Part shown: in pieces, positions 53,585 to 64,000 of the stretch
Layout of the letters: every line of letters begins with the position of its first letter
How positions within the stretch are numbered: the first letter of the stretch is position 1
Origin: Psychrobacter maritimus
GTDB lineage: Bacteria > Pseudomonadota > Gammaproteobacteria > Pseudomonadales > Moraxellaceae
Length of the DNA: 64,000 bases
Assembly: GCF_904846345.1 (NCBI RefSeq)
Contig: NZ_CAJHAJ010000001.1
Location: forward strand, 620,001-684,000
Direction: 5' to 3'
The notes under the pieces: model-generated
What the model saw: the letters and a program-made list of their open reading frames with translations, nothing else
The model's database searches: none
What the model was told of the DNA's origin: nothing
Position numbers and translations under genes: made by a program

Positions 53585-53624
53585 CAAAAAAAACCCCTTG
53601 CCAATCGCTGACAAGGTTTTTTGT
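53585..53624 (+). terminator. Probable terminator of HAD phosphatase gene
   Basis: AAAACC-CCTTG pairs with CAAGG-TTTT (2-nt bulge) around a loop, followed by a T-rich tail. The stem is weaker than the others in this window. Confidence 0.55.
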
Positions 53625-53726
53625 TTTTCTAGTCATTGCTAATTTTTGGTTGATAACTCACAGCTGGGCGCAAGAATAATGCCGCATATAACTATCTTAA
53701 TAATTAAATATAGAGCAAAAAAGGAC

Positions 53727-53990
53727 TTAACGCTTCCTTGTCATCAGACTATAAACCCAGCCACCAATTTTATAAAAGCCGACGACCATCAGGATAAGCA
53801 CCAGCGCTGCCAGTACATAGGCCAGCCAATTAGGCACACTACTCAGCCAACCAATGGTAAATGCCAAGCCCATATAGGTTTCCACCGGCCAGTTTAGGAT
53901 AGGCGTCGGTGAGCCAGCATGGAACATCATCATAAAAGCAACCATCCCAATTACTGCGGCGATGATTCCAGCTCGTTTACGGTTATTCAT
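53727..53990 (-). CDS. Small two-helix membrane protein
   Basis: 87-residue protein with hydrophobic segments at about 7-25 (AGIIAAVIGMVAFMMMFHAG) and 53-75 (NWLAYVLAALVLILMVVGFY) and basic ends (MNNRKR and MTRKR), so both ends are probably cytosolic. GAGG 6 nt before the ATG supports translation. I do not recognise the family; function is unknown. Confidence 0.7.
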   Translation of the reverse strand: MNNRKRAGIIAAVIGMVAFMMMFHAGSPTPILNWPVETYMGLAFTIGWLSSVPNWLAYVLAALVLILMVVGFYKIGGWVYSLMTRKR

Positions 53991-54110
53991 CTTATTCCTC
54001 TATCTCTTATTTAATCAATGTGGTTAGAACTGCGCTTGTTTTTTATTTTATCTTGCTATTTTTATCAACGTTTAGATATCACGGCCTCAAAGCATCATGA
54101 CCTCAAAGCC

Positions 54111-54908
54111 TTAAGGCATCGTCAAACCACCATCGACAGCGATAGACTGTCCGGTGATGGCCAAGCTCAAATCAGACGCCATTAATAGCACCGAATTGGC
54201 AAAGTCAGCCACCGAGGTTGCTTGTCGTAATGGCGTGGTGGTGGCGATATAATCAAAGACTTCTTCAGTCGTTAAACGGCTCGCATCCGTGGTTTGTAGC
54301 AATCCGCCAGCCAGCAAGTTAACGCGGATGCCGTATTGTCCAAGCTCCGCAGCCAAGTTACGCGTCAGCCCAATCAATGCGGATTTGGCAGTGGTATAGT
54401 CGTAATAAGTGACCACCGGATTATAAACAAGATTGGTCGAGATATTGATAATCTTGCCCAATTTTTGCGTTTTCATTTGTGGTAGTACCGCTTGTACGCT
54501 ATTGACCGCACCTTTGACAATACCGTCAAGCTGCTGCGAAAAATGCGCCCATTTGACGGTTTCGATACTGGTATAGTCGGCACTGGGATTAAACTGATAA
54601 CTTGGCAAGGCGTTATTGACCAATATATCAATGCGACCATAACGCGCAACCACTTCAGCTGCCAGCGCTTGCATTTGTGCTAAATCGCTAACATCAGCTT
54701 GATAAGCAAATGCTTGACCACCTGCGGCGATGATACCGGCAACCACTTGGTCGGCAGCCTCTTTACTATTAAGATAATTGACGCAAACGCGTGCGCCAGC
54801 TGCTGCTGTTTGCTCAGCAATCTGAGCGCCAAGTCCGCGACTAGCGCCAGTGACGATAGCGACTTTATCCGTGAGCAGCGCTGGAATCAGTGGGTTACTC
54901 TGAGTCAT
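54111..54908 (-). CDS. SDR family oxidoreductase (3-oxoacyl-ACP reductase-like)
   Basis: NAD(P)-dependent short-chain dehydrogenase/reductase of the classical FabG type, 265 residues. The cofactor motif is VTGASRGLGAQIAEQ (TGXXXGXG, about residues 19-33), the NAG-equivalent is VNNALPS, and the active-site YDYTTAKSALIGL gives YXXXK (about 168-180). The catalytic Ser is in NISTNL. Family members reduce 3-oxoacyl-ACP in fatty acid synthesis or act on diverse alcohols/ketones; no fab cluster is adjacent, so the substrate is unknown. An AAGGA site lies 10 nt upstream of the ATG. Confidence 0.88.
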   Translation of the reverse strand: MTQSNPLIPALLTDKVAIVTGASRGLGAQIAEQTAAAGARVCVNYLNSKEAADQVVAGIIAAGGQAFAYQADVSDLAQMQALAAEVVARYGRIDILVNNALPSYQFNPSADYTSIETVKWAHFSQQLDGIVKGAVNSVQAVLPQMKTQKLGKIINISTNLVYNPVVTYYDYTTAKSALIGLTRNLAAELGQYGIRVNLLAGGLLQTTDASRLTTEEVFDYIATTTPLRQATSVADFANSVLLMASDLSLAITGQSIAVDGGLTMP

Positions 54909-55296
54909 GATGTTGCATCCTTTATTATTGTGTTATGGTTAATCTATTTGTTTTATATAAACTATATTGTTAAGTGATGGCTGAAAAATAAACCAGCGCC
55001 CATCATAACATGATTATTTGCGCTTATAATCTTACAAAAGTTTAGCGGAAAACCTCATACTATTAGTTTTAAATAATTCTTAGCCAGTTATTAGCATGAG
55101 CCTTAATAGTGGTATGAATATCGGTTGCATCCTTACCCTTTAAATTATTCACAATCATAGCCATAATAGTTTCACATTTGGCTCGATAGCTTATATTCAG
55201 TACTTAACACTTAGTATTCAACACTTAGCACTTAGCATTAACTATCTACCATCTAACTTTTACTCATTTGCATCATTCTTATTTAGGAGAGATATT
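54909..55296. other. Intergenic region upstream of the PotD/PotF-like gene
   Basis: 388 nt with no gene. A degenerate direct repeat of CTTAGCA-like words (55201-55240) lies 60-95 nt upstream of the start. Strong AGGAG precedes the TTG start. Confidence 0.5.
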
Positions 55297-56430
55297 TTGA
55301 CCCATTTATCATCGTCCCACTCTGTCGCTCACAGCATTGTTCGTGGCACTCGTATACTGCCAAAAGCGCTTTTAGCGGTGACAGTCGGACTTGCACTTGC
55401 CAGCTGTAGCAACTCTGACAATGCGGCAACTGACGGTACAACTGCCAGTACAGAAACGCTTAATTTGTATAACTGGTCTGAATATATGCCGCAGGAAATT
55501 CTCGACGGCTTTACCGAAGAGACGGGCATTCGGGTCAATTACACTACTTTTGATTCTAACGAAGCCATGTACGCCAAGCTCAAATTGCTTGATGACTCTA
55601 GCCAATATGACTTAGCGATTCCATCGACCTATTATGTCGAAAAAATGGCCAAAGAAGGGTTGCTGCAAGAGCTGGATAAATCCAAATTAAGCAACTTTAA
55701 GAACCTTGATACCTCATTTACCAATACCAAAGTTGACCCAGAAAACAAATACTCAATTCCTTACATGTGGGGCAGCACCGGTCTTGCCATCAATGGCGAA
55801 GCGGTCGATCCTGCGACCGTAAATAGCTGGAATGACTTATGGCGTCCTGAGTATAAAGGTCAAGTGATGCTGATGAATGACATGCGCGAAGTGTTTGGTA
55901 TGGCGCTATTGACCCTTGGCTATTCAGGTAATAGTAAAAACCCTGACGAAATCAAAGCTGCTTATGAGAAGCTGACGACCTTGATGCCAAATGTGAAAAC
56001 CTTTAACTCGGATGCCTCGCGCATGCCGTATATGGAAGGCGAAACCACGGTTGGTATGAGTTGGAATGGTGAAGCTATCATCGCCAATAACGAAGGCTTG
56101 ACCAGCTTGGTGTATAAATACCCAACTGAGGGCGCTATCTTATGGATGGATAACTTTGTGATTCCCAAAAACGCCAAACAGGTCGATGCAGCACACAAAT
56201 TTATTGACTACTTACTGCGTCCTGAGAACTCTAAAATCGTCAGCGAAGAGATTGGTTATGCCTCACCCAACATCGCCGCGCGTGAGATGATGCCAGAAGA
56301 GGTTAGAAACAATCCAACCATTTATCCAAGCAAAGATGTGCTAGCAAAAGCTGAATTCCAAGAAGATGTCGGTGATGAAGCCTTGCAAGTTTATCAGCAG
56401 TATTGGGATAAGCTGAAAACCGGTCGTTAA
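55297..56430 (+). CDS. Polyamine-type ABC transporter substrate-binding lipoprotein (PotD/PotF-like)
   Basis: 377-residue periplasmic lipoprotein of the PotD/PotF spermidine/putrescine-binding family. Signal peptide and lipobox are ALASCSNSD (Cys about residue 36). The mature start ETLNLYNWSEYMPQEILDGF is the family's typical opening. Later VNYTTFDSNEAMYAKLK and YSIPYMWGSTGLAINGE support it. The start is TTG at 55297 with AGGAG about 6-7 nt upstream; there is no ATG before the lipobox. No permease or ATPase gene is beside it, so it is an orphan binding protein. Substrate (putrescine or spermidine) is inference. Confidence 0.9.
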   Translation: MTHLSSSHSVAHSIVRGTRILPKALLAVTVGLALASCSNSDNAATDGTTASTETLNLYNWSEYMPQEILDGFTEETGIRVNYTTFDSNEAMYAKLKLLDDSSQYDLAIPSTYYVEKMAKEGLLQELDKSKLSNFKNLDTSFTNTKVDPENKYSIPYMWGSTGLAINGEAVDPATVNSWNDLWRPEYKGQVMLMNDMREVFGMALLTLGYSGNSKNPDEIKAAYEKLTTLMPNVKTFNSDASRMPYMEGETTVGMSWNGEAIIANNEGLTSLVYKYPTEGAILWMDNFVIPKNAKQVDAAHKFIDYLLRPENSKIVSEEIGYASPNIAAREMMPEEVRNNPTIYPSKDVLAKAEFQEDVGDEALQVYQQYWDKLKTGR

Positions 56431-56500
56431 TCATTATTTGTTAAAATATGATTATTAATGGCTGATGGTTAATAGCTGTTTTTACTAAATATGGCTATAA

Positions 56501-56536
56501 AAAAACGCTGACTTTATAGAGTCAGCGTTTTTTATT
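56501..56536. terminator. Bidirectional terminator
   Basis: AAAAACGCTGACT pairs with AGTCAGCGTTTTT around TTATAG, between the convergent PotD/PotF-like and FUSC genes. Confidence 0.92.
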
Positions 56537-56558
56537 TGTCTTTTATTTGTTTTTCTAT

Positions 56559-57794
56559 TTATAAATGCAAATCAGTTTCGCTGCCTTTATGCTCAATACG
56601 GCGCTGCTCGCGGCGCTGATAACGTAGACCTGAGGCGGCAAACCATTGCGGCTTGGTGGTTTGTAGCAAATCACTGAGCCGCTGCAGTTGTAGTTGTAAG
56701 GTTTGAGTTAACCAGAAATAGCCTTGCCACTCAAAGCCCAAATTTTCTACACTTGGATATTCTGATACCGCAATGCGCGTAATAGGACGAAATACCTCAT
56801 CGTTTGGGCTACGTAATACCGCCGCCATATGCTGCATCGCTTGCGTTAATTCATGCTGATAATGGATAAGCAAAATATGATTTTCATCATCAATCTCAAT
56901 ATTCGCCAAGCGCGGCGCGGCACTTAATAATAAATCAATGGTACCAATAATATTACGATGGGTACGCTGAATGGTCTCTAGCGTTTCTTTTTCAATGCCC
57001 GATTCACTGGCTGTCGCGGCGATATGCGGGCGCACGGCAAGCAAGCGCTTATTGATTTTTTGCAGGGCTTTGACCAAAGATTTATTAACGGGTGTATCTG
57101 GTACAGAGCTGCTCTTTGGATAAATAATACTGGCTGAACTGGTCGCCTTACTATATTTAAATGGCTTGGGTACCAAAACTTCCGCATCAATATGATTGCC
57201 AACCCCAGCGTACAAATTACTGCAGGTTTCAAGATTGCTTGCCAATAAAAACCGCCACATCAAGGTCGATTTAAGCGGTAAAATCAACGTTGCTGCGACC
57301 GCCACCCCTGCACCAAGTAAGATATTAAAGGCGCGATATAAACCATCTTGGGCGATATTGCTATGGTCAGGGCTTGAAACAATCATCAGCATCGTAATCC
57401 CTGTCAACAGACCAATATAGCCCAGCTGCTTGACCGCTACATAACCGATGATGCCACTGATAATACCAATCAGCCCGTAATATAACCATAGCCAATGACC
57501 CGTATCTTGAATCAGCCATAAGAAACTAAGCCCGACCACCACCCCAAGTAAAGTGCCGAGTATCCGCTCTTTGGCCTTGGTATAAATCGCCCCTTGATAT
57601 TGCAATAAGCCCAATATCACAAACACGGTAATGGTCGTCCACTCGCCATGCGGCAAGTGTGTAAACTCATTTAACAACAGTGCAATCAGCACGGCCACAC
57701 CCAAACGTATGGCATGCAAAATATCCGCATGCTGATAGCGGGCATATGGCTCCACAAACGGTGCAGTAAATCGTTGCCAAAAAGTCGGTTTCAC
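56559..57794 (-). CDS. FUSC family (aromatic-acid/efflux type) membrane protein
   Basis: 411-residue inner-membrane protein of the FUSC family, related to YccS and the aromatic acid exporters. The N-terminal FUSC region (about 20-180) has about six membrane helices: HAIRLGVAVLIALLLNE, WTTITVFVILGLLQYQG, RILGTLLGVVVGLSFL and more. A C-terminal soluble helical domain (about 195-400) follows. The family is linked to efflux of organic acids; the substrate is unknown. The start is GTG at 57794 with no strong ribosome-binding site, so it is uncertain. Confidence 0.85.
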   Translation of the reverse strand: MKPTFWQRFTAPFVEPYARYQHADILHAIRLGVAVLIALLLNEFTHLPHGEWTTITVFVILGLLQYQGAIYTKAKERILGTLLGVVVGLSFLWLIQDTGHWLWLYYGLIGIISGIIGYVAVKQLGYIGLLTGITMLMIVSSPDHSNIAQDGLYRAFNILLGAGVAVAATLILPLKSTLMWRFLLASNLETCSNLYAGVGNHIDAEVLVPKPFKYSKATSSASIIYPKSSSVPDTPVNKSLVKALQKINKRLLAVRPHIAATASESGIEKETLETIQRTHRNIIGTIDLLLSAAPRLANIEIDDENHILLIHYQHELTQAMQHMAAVLRSPNDEVFRPITRIAVSEYPSVENLGFEWQGYFWLTQTLQLQLQRLSDLLQTTKPQWFAASGLRYQRREQRRIEHKGSETDLHL

Positions 57795-57958
57795 GCAGGC
57801 TGTCTCTTATAATAAATAAATGAATAAAAATGCGGTTAAATAATAACTGCTAGCTTAACTATTGATAAAGCGATAATAAAGCAATGGTCAAAAAATAACG
57901 CCTTTCATCTATTAAAAGATAAAAGACGTTAAAGGTCAAAACATGCTAGCACATAACA

Positions 57959-57985
57959 ACAAAAAAGCACGCTAAGATAGTGCTT
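57959..57985 (-). terminator. Probable terminator of the gltBD operon
   Basis: On the minus strand AAGCAC (57980-57985) pairs with GTGCTT (57965-57970) around a 9-nt loop, followed by a T-run, about 50 nt past the gltD stop. Confidence 0.6.
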
Positions 57986-58034
57986 AGCTGAGAACGTCTG
58001 GCTAAGAGCATGTGGCTATTGCTAGAGCCAAATG

Positions 58035-59552
<1,518 letters not shown>

Positions 59553-59623
59553 TTACCTGCTTAAAATGTGCATTAAGGCTATGTATTAAAACTGCTCGTA
59601 AACCTCTTGCTGACTCATCCCGT

Positions 59624-62600
59624 TTATTGTGGATCAGCCGTCGTGGTCTTAAGCAAGGTCGCAACGTTCGCTGCTTTTGGTTTCACCAAATAGAACTTAC
59701 GCGCATAATGCTCAAAGTCCGCTAAGATGGTCTGCCCCCACGCACTACCGGTTTTATCGACATGGGTTTCAATGACGTGTTGCAAGTAAATACGATGACC
59801 TTCCATTTGCTCACTCGAGATACGATTTAAATCAATCAGCTCATGATTACAGCGATCAAAAAAGTCGCCATCCATATCGAGTACATACGCAAAACCACCC
59901 GTCATACCGGCGCCAAAATTCAGACCCGTACGACCAAGGATAGTAATGATACCGCCGGTCATATACTCGCAGCAATGGTCGCCTGTGCCTTCGATGACCG
60001 CATGCGCGCCAGAGTTACGTACGCCAAAACGCTCGCCCGCCGTGCCAGCCGCATATAGCTTACCGCCCGTGGCACCATACAAACAGGTATTACCGATGAT
60101 AGCAGTTTCTTGCGCATGAAAGCTTGAGTCTTTCGGCGGATAAATGACAATCTCACCGCCCGCCATGCCTTTACCGACATAGTCATTGGCATCGCCTTCA
60201 AGCTCAATATGTAAGCCGCCCGCATTCCAAACACCCAAACTTTGCCCTGCGGTGCCGTTTAGATGAAGCTTAATGGGCATATCACTCATGCCAATATTGC
60301 CCCATACCTGTGCAATCTCACCTGAAATACGCGCGCCGATAGAGCGATCACAGTTGCCGACGGCGTAGCTATAATCGCCGCCGTTCCCTTGACGAATATT
60401 GAGCAGCATATCGCTAATCATCTGCTCAGCAAGCAAGCCTTTATCAAACGGCTCATTACGCGCAACCTGACAGGTTTGCGCTTTGCCTGCACTTGCTGGA
60501 TGGCTAAATAATAACGGCGTTAAATCCAAATGACGCTGCTTATCGGTATTGCCTTCTAGCACTTCAAGCAAATCGGTGCGTCCGACAAGCTCTTCCATAC
60601 TGCGTACGCCTAATGCGGCAAGCCATTCACGCGTTTCGGTTGCGACAAATTTAAAGAAGTTAATGAGCATCTCAGCTTCACCGATGAAATACTCATCGCG
60701 GAGCTGGGCTTTTTGGGTGGCAACGCCGGTCGGACAGTTATTAAGATGGCAAATGCGCAAGTACTTACAACCAACCGCAATCATCGGCGTGGTACCAAAG
60801 CCAAAGCTTTCAGCCCCAAGAATTGCGGCTTTGACCACATCAAGACCGGTTTTTAGACCACCATCGGTTTGGATACGGACTTTATCACGCAAGCCATTAA
60901 CACGTAGCGACTGATGAGTTTCAGCAAGCCCTAGCTCCCACGGCGAGCCAGCATGATGGATAGAGGATAGTGGCGATGCTGCGGTGCCGCCATCATAGCC
61001 TGAGATAGTAATTAAATCGGCATAGGCTTTTGCTACGCCCGTTGCAATCGTACCAACACCGGGACGCGAGACCAATTTGACCGAAACTAAAGCATCTGGA
61101 TTGACTTGTTTTAAATCAAAAATCAGCTGCGCCAAATCTTCAATCGAATAAATATCATGATGCGGCGGCGGTGATATGAGCGTCACCCCCGGTACCGAAT
61201 AACGCAGACGTGCGATTAACGCATTGACCTTACCGCCCGGCAGCTGACCACCTTCACCGGGTTTTGCGCCTTGGGCAACCTTAATCTGCATCACTTCTGC
61301 TGAACGCAGATAGGCCGGCGTCACGCCAAATCGACCAGAGGCAATTTGCTTGATTTTTGAATTACGCAGCGTGCCATAACGTACAGGATCTTCGCCGCCC
61401 TCACCAGAGTTTGAGCGCCCACCGATGGTATTCATCGCCATGGCAATCGCTTCATGAGCTTCGGGTGATAATGCCCCTAAAGACATGCCAGCTGAATCAA
61501 AGCGTGTCAGGATTTCCGAAATATCTTCGACCTCATTAACATCGATAGCGTTATCCGTCTTTAATTGCAACAAATCACGTAAGGTCGCTACAGGACGGCT
61601 ATTGACCAAATCGGCATAATGACGATAATTATTATAATCGCCTGTCCGTACGGCGGTATGTAGACTGTTAATCACATCGGGATTAAAGGCATGGTATTCT
61701 TTATTAAAGACAAACTTCAGCAGGCCACCTTGATCGAGCGGCGCACGGCGTTTAAAGGCATTGGCAGCCAATTGTGCTTGGTCGGCAGCCAAATCGGCAA
61801 AAGTAGCGCCTTTAATACGGCTTTGCACGCCTTTAAAGCATAGGTTTACCACTTCTTCAGAGAGTCCAACCGCTTCAAATAATTGCGCGCCGCGATAAGA
61901 GACAATGGTCGAGATGCCCATTTTTGATAAGATTTTTAGCAAACCTTTATCCAAGCCTTTACGGAAATTTACCCGCGCTTGAATCGGATCGCCAAGCAGC
62001 TCACCAGTCGCTACCAAATCATCAATGACGTCATAAGCTAAATATGGATAAATACAGGTCGCACCAAAGCCAATCAATACCGCTACTTGATGCGAATCGC
62101 GCGCCAGTCCAGTCTCAATAATTAAATTGGCATCGGTACGAATACCTTGTGCTATCAGATAATGATGTACCGCACCGGTGACCATAATGGCATTGGCCGG
62201 CACTTTATCGGCAGTAATATTTTTATCAGATAAGACAATCAAAGTATGACCAGCACGGATGCTATTTGCCACTTGCTCACAGATAGCTTTAATAGCAGCT
62301 GATAACTGAAGATTGGCATCGTAGTTTAAATCGATACGCGCCATTTGGAACGCTGGATCAGCCAAAGTTTCGAGCTGCTGCATTTTACTGGCTGATAAAA
62401 CTGGCGACGATAAGATAATACGATGGGCGTCGCGTGCTGATGGCGCAAACACATTGGTCTCAGCACCTAAGCAAGTCTGTAGCGACATCACGATGGACTC
62501 GCGCAATGGATCAATCGGTGGATTGGTCACCTGTGCAAACTGCTGGCGGAAAAAGTCGCCGACATGGCGAATTTGCTGTGACAGCACCGCCATAGGCGTA

Positions 62601-64000
62601 TCATCACCCATCGAACCGACTGGCTCTTGACCATTTTCGGCATTAGGGCGAATGATTTCAGTGCGCTCTTCATTGGTGATGTGATACATTTTTTGCAATG
62701 CTTTTAGCGGCTCGCCGCGGCAGGCTTGTGCGGCTAACTCTTCTTCTAAGCGCTCATCATCACGGATACGGGTCGCTTCTTCACGTAGCCACTTACGATA
62801 TGGATGGGCCTTTTTGAGTAACGTCGCAATGGCTTTGGTATCCATAATTTGACCGGTCATGGTATCGATCACCAGCATCTGACCGGGACCGACCCGACCT
62901 TTAGCGAGCACGTCTTTTGGCGCATAATCCCAAACGCCAACCTCAGATGCCACAGTGATATAGCCGTTCTTGGTCGTGACCCAACGCGATGGGCGCAGAC
63001 CATTACGGTCAAGCATACAGACAGCATAACGACCATCTTGAATCACTAAACCTGCTGGGCCATCCCACGCCTCCATATGCTGCGAGTAAAACTCATAAAA
63101 CGCGCGCAAATCCATATCCATGCTATCGACGTTTTGCCAAGCGGGTGGCACCAGAATCGACATCGAATGGAATAAACTCATACCGCCCGACATCAGTACT
63201 TCTAACATATTATCTAAGCTTGATGAATCCGAACCCGTGCTATTAACCAGTGGCGTTAGTTCATTTAAATTGGGCAATTTATCAGATTTTAATTTTGGCG
63301 TACGGGCTTCAGACCAGCTACGGTTGCCGGTGATGGTATTCAGCTCACCATTATGCGCCAAATAGCGAAACGGCTGCGCCAGTGGCCAACGCGGTAAGGT
63401 ATTGGTCGAAAAACGCTGATGGAAGACCACAATATGCGAGGCCAAACGCGTATCTTGTAGGTCTAAAAAGAATGCTGGCAGGTCTGATGGCATGACCAAA
63501 CCTTTATAAATAATCGTCTGAGAGTTTAATGAGCATACATAAAACAGCTCGTCATCAACCAAGCGTTGTTCAGCTTTTTTACGCGCGACAAATAACTTAC
63601 GGTTAAAATCATCGGCGGCTAGCTCATCTGCTGCATTGACAAATACTTGCTGAAAACCGGGTAAGGTCTCACGACCAATCTCACCAACGATACTCAAATC
63701 AAGTGGCACATCCCGCCAACCAGCTACTTTCAAACCTTGGGCGCTAAGCTCTTCATTGAGCACCTGTCGGCTATACTGCGCTTTTGTCTCGTCTAAATTA
63801 ACAAAGACCATACCTACTGCAAAATTGGCCGTCAGCGTAAACCCTTGCTCAGCTGCAATATTGCTAAAAAACACGCTTGGCGTCGCCAATAATAAACCGC
63901 AACCATCACCTGTCTTACCATCCGCAGCGACACCGCCGCGATGGGTCATACAACTTAAGCTGTGAATGGCTGTTTTTACCAAATCATGGCTGGCTTGGCC
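59624..64000 (-). CDS. gltB: Glutamate synthase large subunit, 5'-partial at window edge
   Basis: Alpha subunit of glutamate synthase, which makes two glutamates from glutamine and 2-oxoglutarate. About 1457 codons are in the window and the reading frame stays open to base 64000; the start and the N-terminal nucleophile Cys lie beyond the edge. The N-terminal amidotransferase domain opens at [22 protein letters not shown]. The FMN-binding synthase domain includes [17 protein letters not shown]. The [3Fe-4S] cysteines are in [19 protein letters not shown]. The C-terminal glutamate-synthase beta-helix with GXXG repeats ends the protein. It is first gene of the gltBD operon. Confidence 0.97.
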   Translation of the reverse strand, partial: GQASHDLVKTAIHSLSCMTHRGGVAADGKTGDGCGLLLATPSVFFSNIAAEQGFTLTANFAVGMVFVNLDETKAQYSRQVLNEELSAQGLKVAGWRDVPLDLSIVGEIGRETLPGFQQVFVNAADELAADDFNRKLFVARKKAEQRLVDDELFYVCSLNSQTIIYKGLVMPSDLPAFFLDLQDTRLASHIVVFHQRFSTNTLPRWPLAQPFRYLAHNGELNTITGNRSWSEARTPKLKSDKLPNLNELTPLVNSTGSDSSSLDNMLEVLMSGGMSLFHSMSILVPPAWQNVDSMDMDLRAFYEFYSQHMEAWDGPAGLVIQDGRYAVCMLDRNGLRPSRWVTTKNGYITVASEVGVWDYAPKDVLAKGRVGPGQMLVIDTMTGQIMDTKAIATLLKKAHPYRKWLREEATRIRDDERLEEELAAQACRGEPLKALQKMYHITNEERTEIIRPNAENGQEPVGSMGDDTPMAVLSQQIRHVGDFFRQQFAQVTNPPIDPLRESIVMSLQTCLGAETNVFAPSARDAHRIILSSPVLSASKMQQLETLADPAFQMARIDLNYDANLQLSAAIKAICEQVANSIRAGHTLIVLSDKNITADKVPANAIMVTGAVHHYLIAQGIRTDANLIIETGLARDSHQVAVLIGFGATCIYPYLAYDVIDDLVATGELLGDPIQARVNFRKGLDKGLLKILSKMGISTIVSYRGAQLFEAVGLSEEVVNLCFKGVQSRIKGATFADLAADQAQLAANAFKRRAPLDQGGLLKFVFNKEYHAFNPDVINSLHTAVRTGDYNNYRHYADLVNSRPVATLRDLLQLKTDNAIDVNEVEDISEILTRFDSAGMSLGALSPEAHEAIAMAMNTIGGRSNSGEGGEDPVRYGTLRNSKIKQIASGRFGVTPAYLRSAEVMQIKVAQGAKPGEGGQLPGGKVNALIARLRYSVPGVTLISPPPHHDIYSIEDLAQLIFDLKQVNPDALVSVKLVSRPGVGTIATGVAKAYADLITISGYDGGTAASPLSSIHHAGSPWELGLAETHQSLRVNGLRDKVRIQTDGGLKTGLDVVKAAILGAESFGFGTTPMIAVGCKYLRICHLNNCPTGVATQKAQLRDEYFIGEAEMLINFFKFVATETREWLAALGVRSMEELVGRTDLLEVLEGNTDKQRHLDLTPLLFSHPASAGKAQTCQVARNEPFDKGLLAEQMISDMLLNIRQGNGGDYSYAVGNCDRSIGARISGEIAQVWGNIGMSDMPIKLHLNGTAGQSLGVWNAGGLHIELEGDANDYVGKGMAGGEIVIYPPKDSSFHAQETAIIGNTCLYGATGGKLYAAGTAGERFGVRNSGAHAVIEGTGDHCCEYMTGGIITILGRTGLNFGAGMTGGFAYVLDMDGDFFDRCNHELIDLNRISSEQMEGHRIYLQHVIETHVDKTGSAWGQTILADFEHYARKFYLVKPKAANVATLLKTTTADPQ

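Overview
The window looks like chromosomal DNA of a moderately AT-rich gammaproteobacterium of the family Moraxellaceae, most probably Psychrobacter. The protein repertoire (NhaA, ParC, ValS, SerB next to an AhpA/YtjB protein, tandem FadD enzymes, a YeiE/YeiH pair, GltBD, a CspA-type protein with a long leader) and the protein sequences support this. The genus call is recognition by eye, not a search. No rRNA, tRNA, CRISPR array, transposase or prophage was seen. About 50 protein genes are supported, and many ends are marked by clear hairpin-plus-T terminators.

Layout. 1-11.3 kb: TauE/SafE permease, NhaA antiporter, MpaB-type (DUF2236) oxygenase, two Nudix hydrolases around an HPP membrane protein, a class-C beta-lactamase-like secreted hydrolase and a large PreP-type M16C metalloprotease. 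11.5-16.2 kb: two tandem UspA paralogs with matching promoters, a divergent LysR regulator/YeiH exporter pair with a heptamer repeat between them, a cold-shock gene and a YbaN-like membrane protein. 16.6-25.1 kb: the main accessory stretch. It holds a large lipoprotein, a TerD-vWA (TerF-like) fusion, then two very AT-rich genes, one encoding a proteasome/HslV-like N-terminal-threonine hydrolase. ValS follows, then another AT-rich orphan gene. 25.2-32.1 kb: FNT channel, BASS symporter, paired YbjQ proteins, YecA/UPF0149 protein, an acidic small protein and an AhpA/YtjB protein.

32.5-43.4 kb: SerB, a DUF368 (PopT-like) transporter, an SCP2 protein, BioB, HemJ, a secreted NlpC/P60-like protein, RNase PH and the first FadD. 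43.4-50.1 kb: the second FadD, a vWA lipoprotein and ParC. 50.2-57.8 kb: a degenerate BLUF-like protein, small membrane proteins, a hemerythrin-like protein, a HAD phosphatase, an SDR enzyme, an orphan PotD/PotF-type lipoprotein and a FUSC transporter. 58.0-64.0 kb: gltD and gltB in operon order on the minus strand; gltB runs off the right edge.

Most genes are housekeeping or stress/transport functions in short transcription units rather than one large system. The best candidate for something little described is the proteasome-like Ntn-hydrolase with a small upstream gene at 20.16-21.25 kb, divergent from the TerD-vWA gene. Non-coding structure is also notable: a two-copy dispersed palindromic repeat (26.4 and 39.5 kb), several perfect long hairpins not tied to T-runs, and tandem repeats placed just upstream of start codons.
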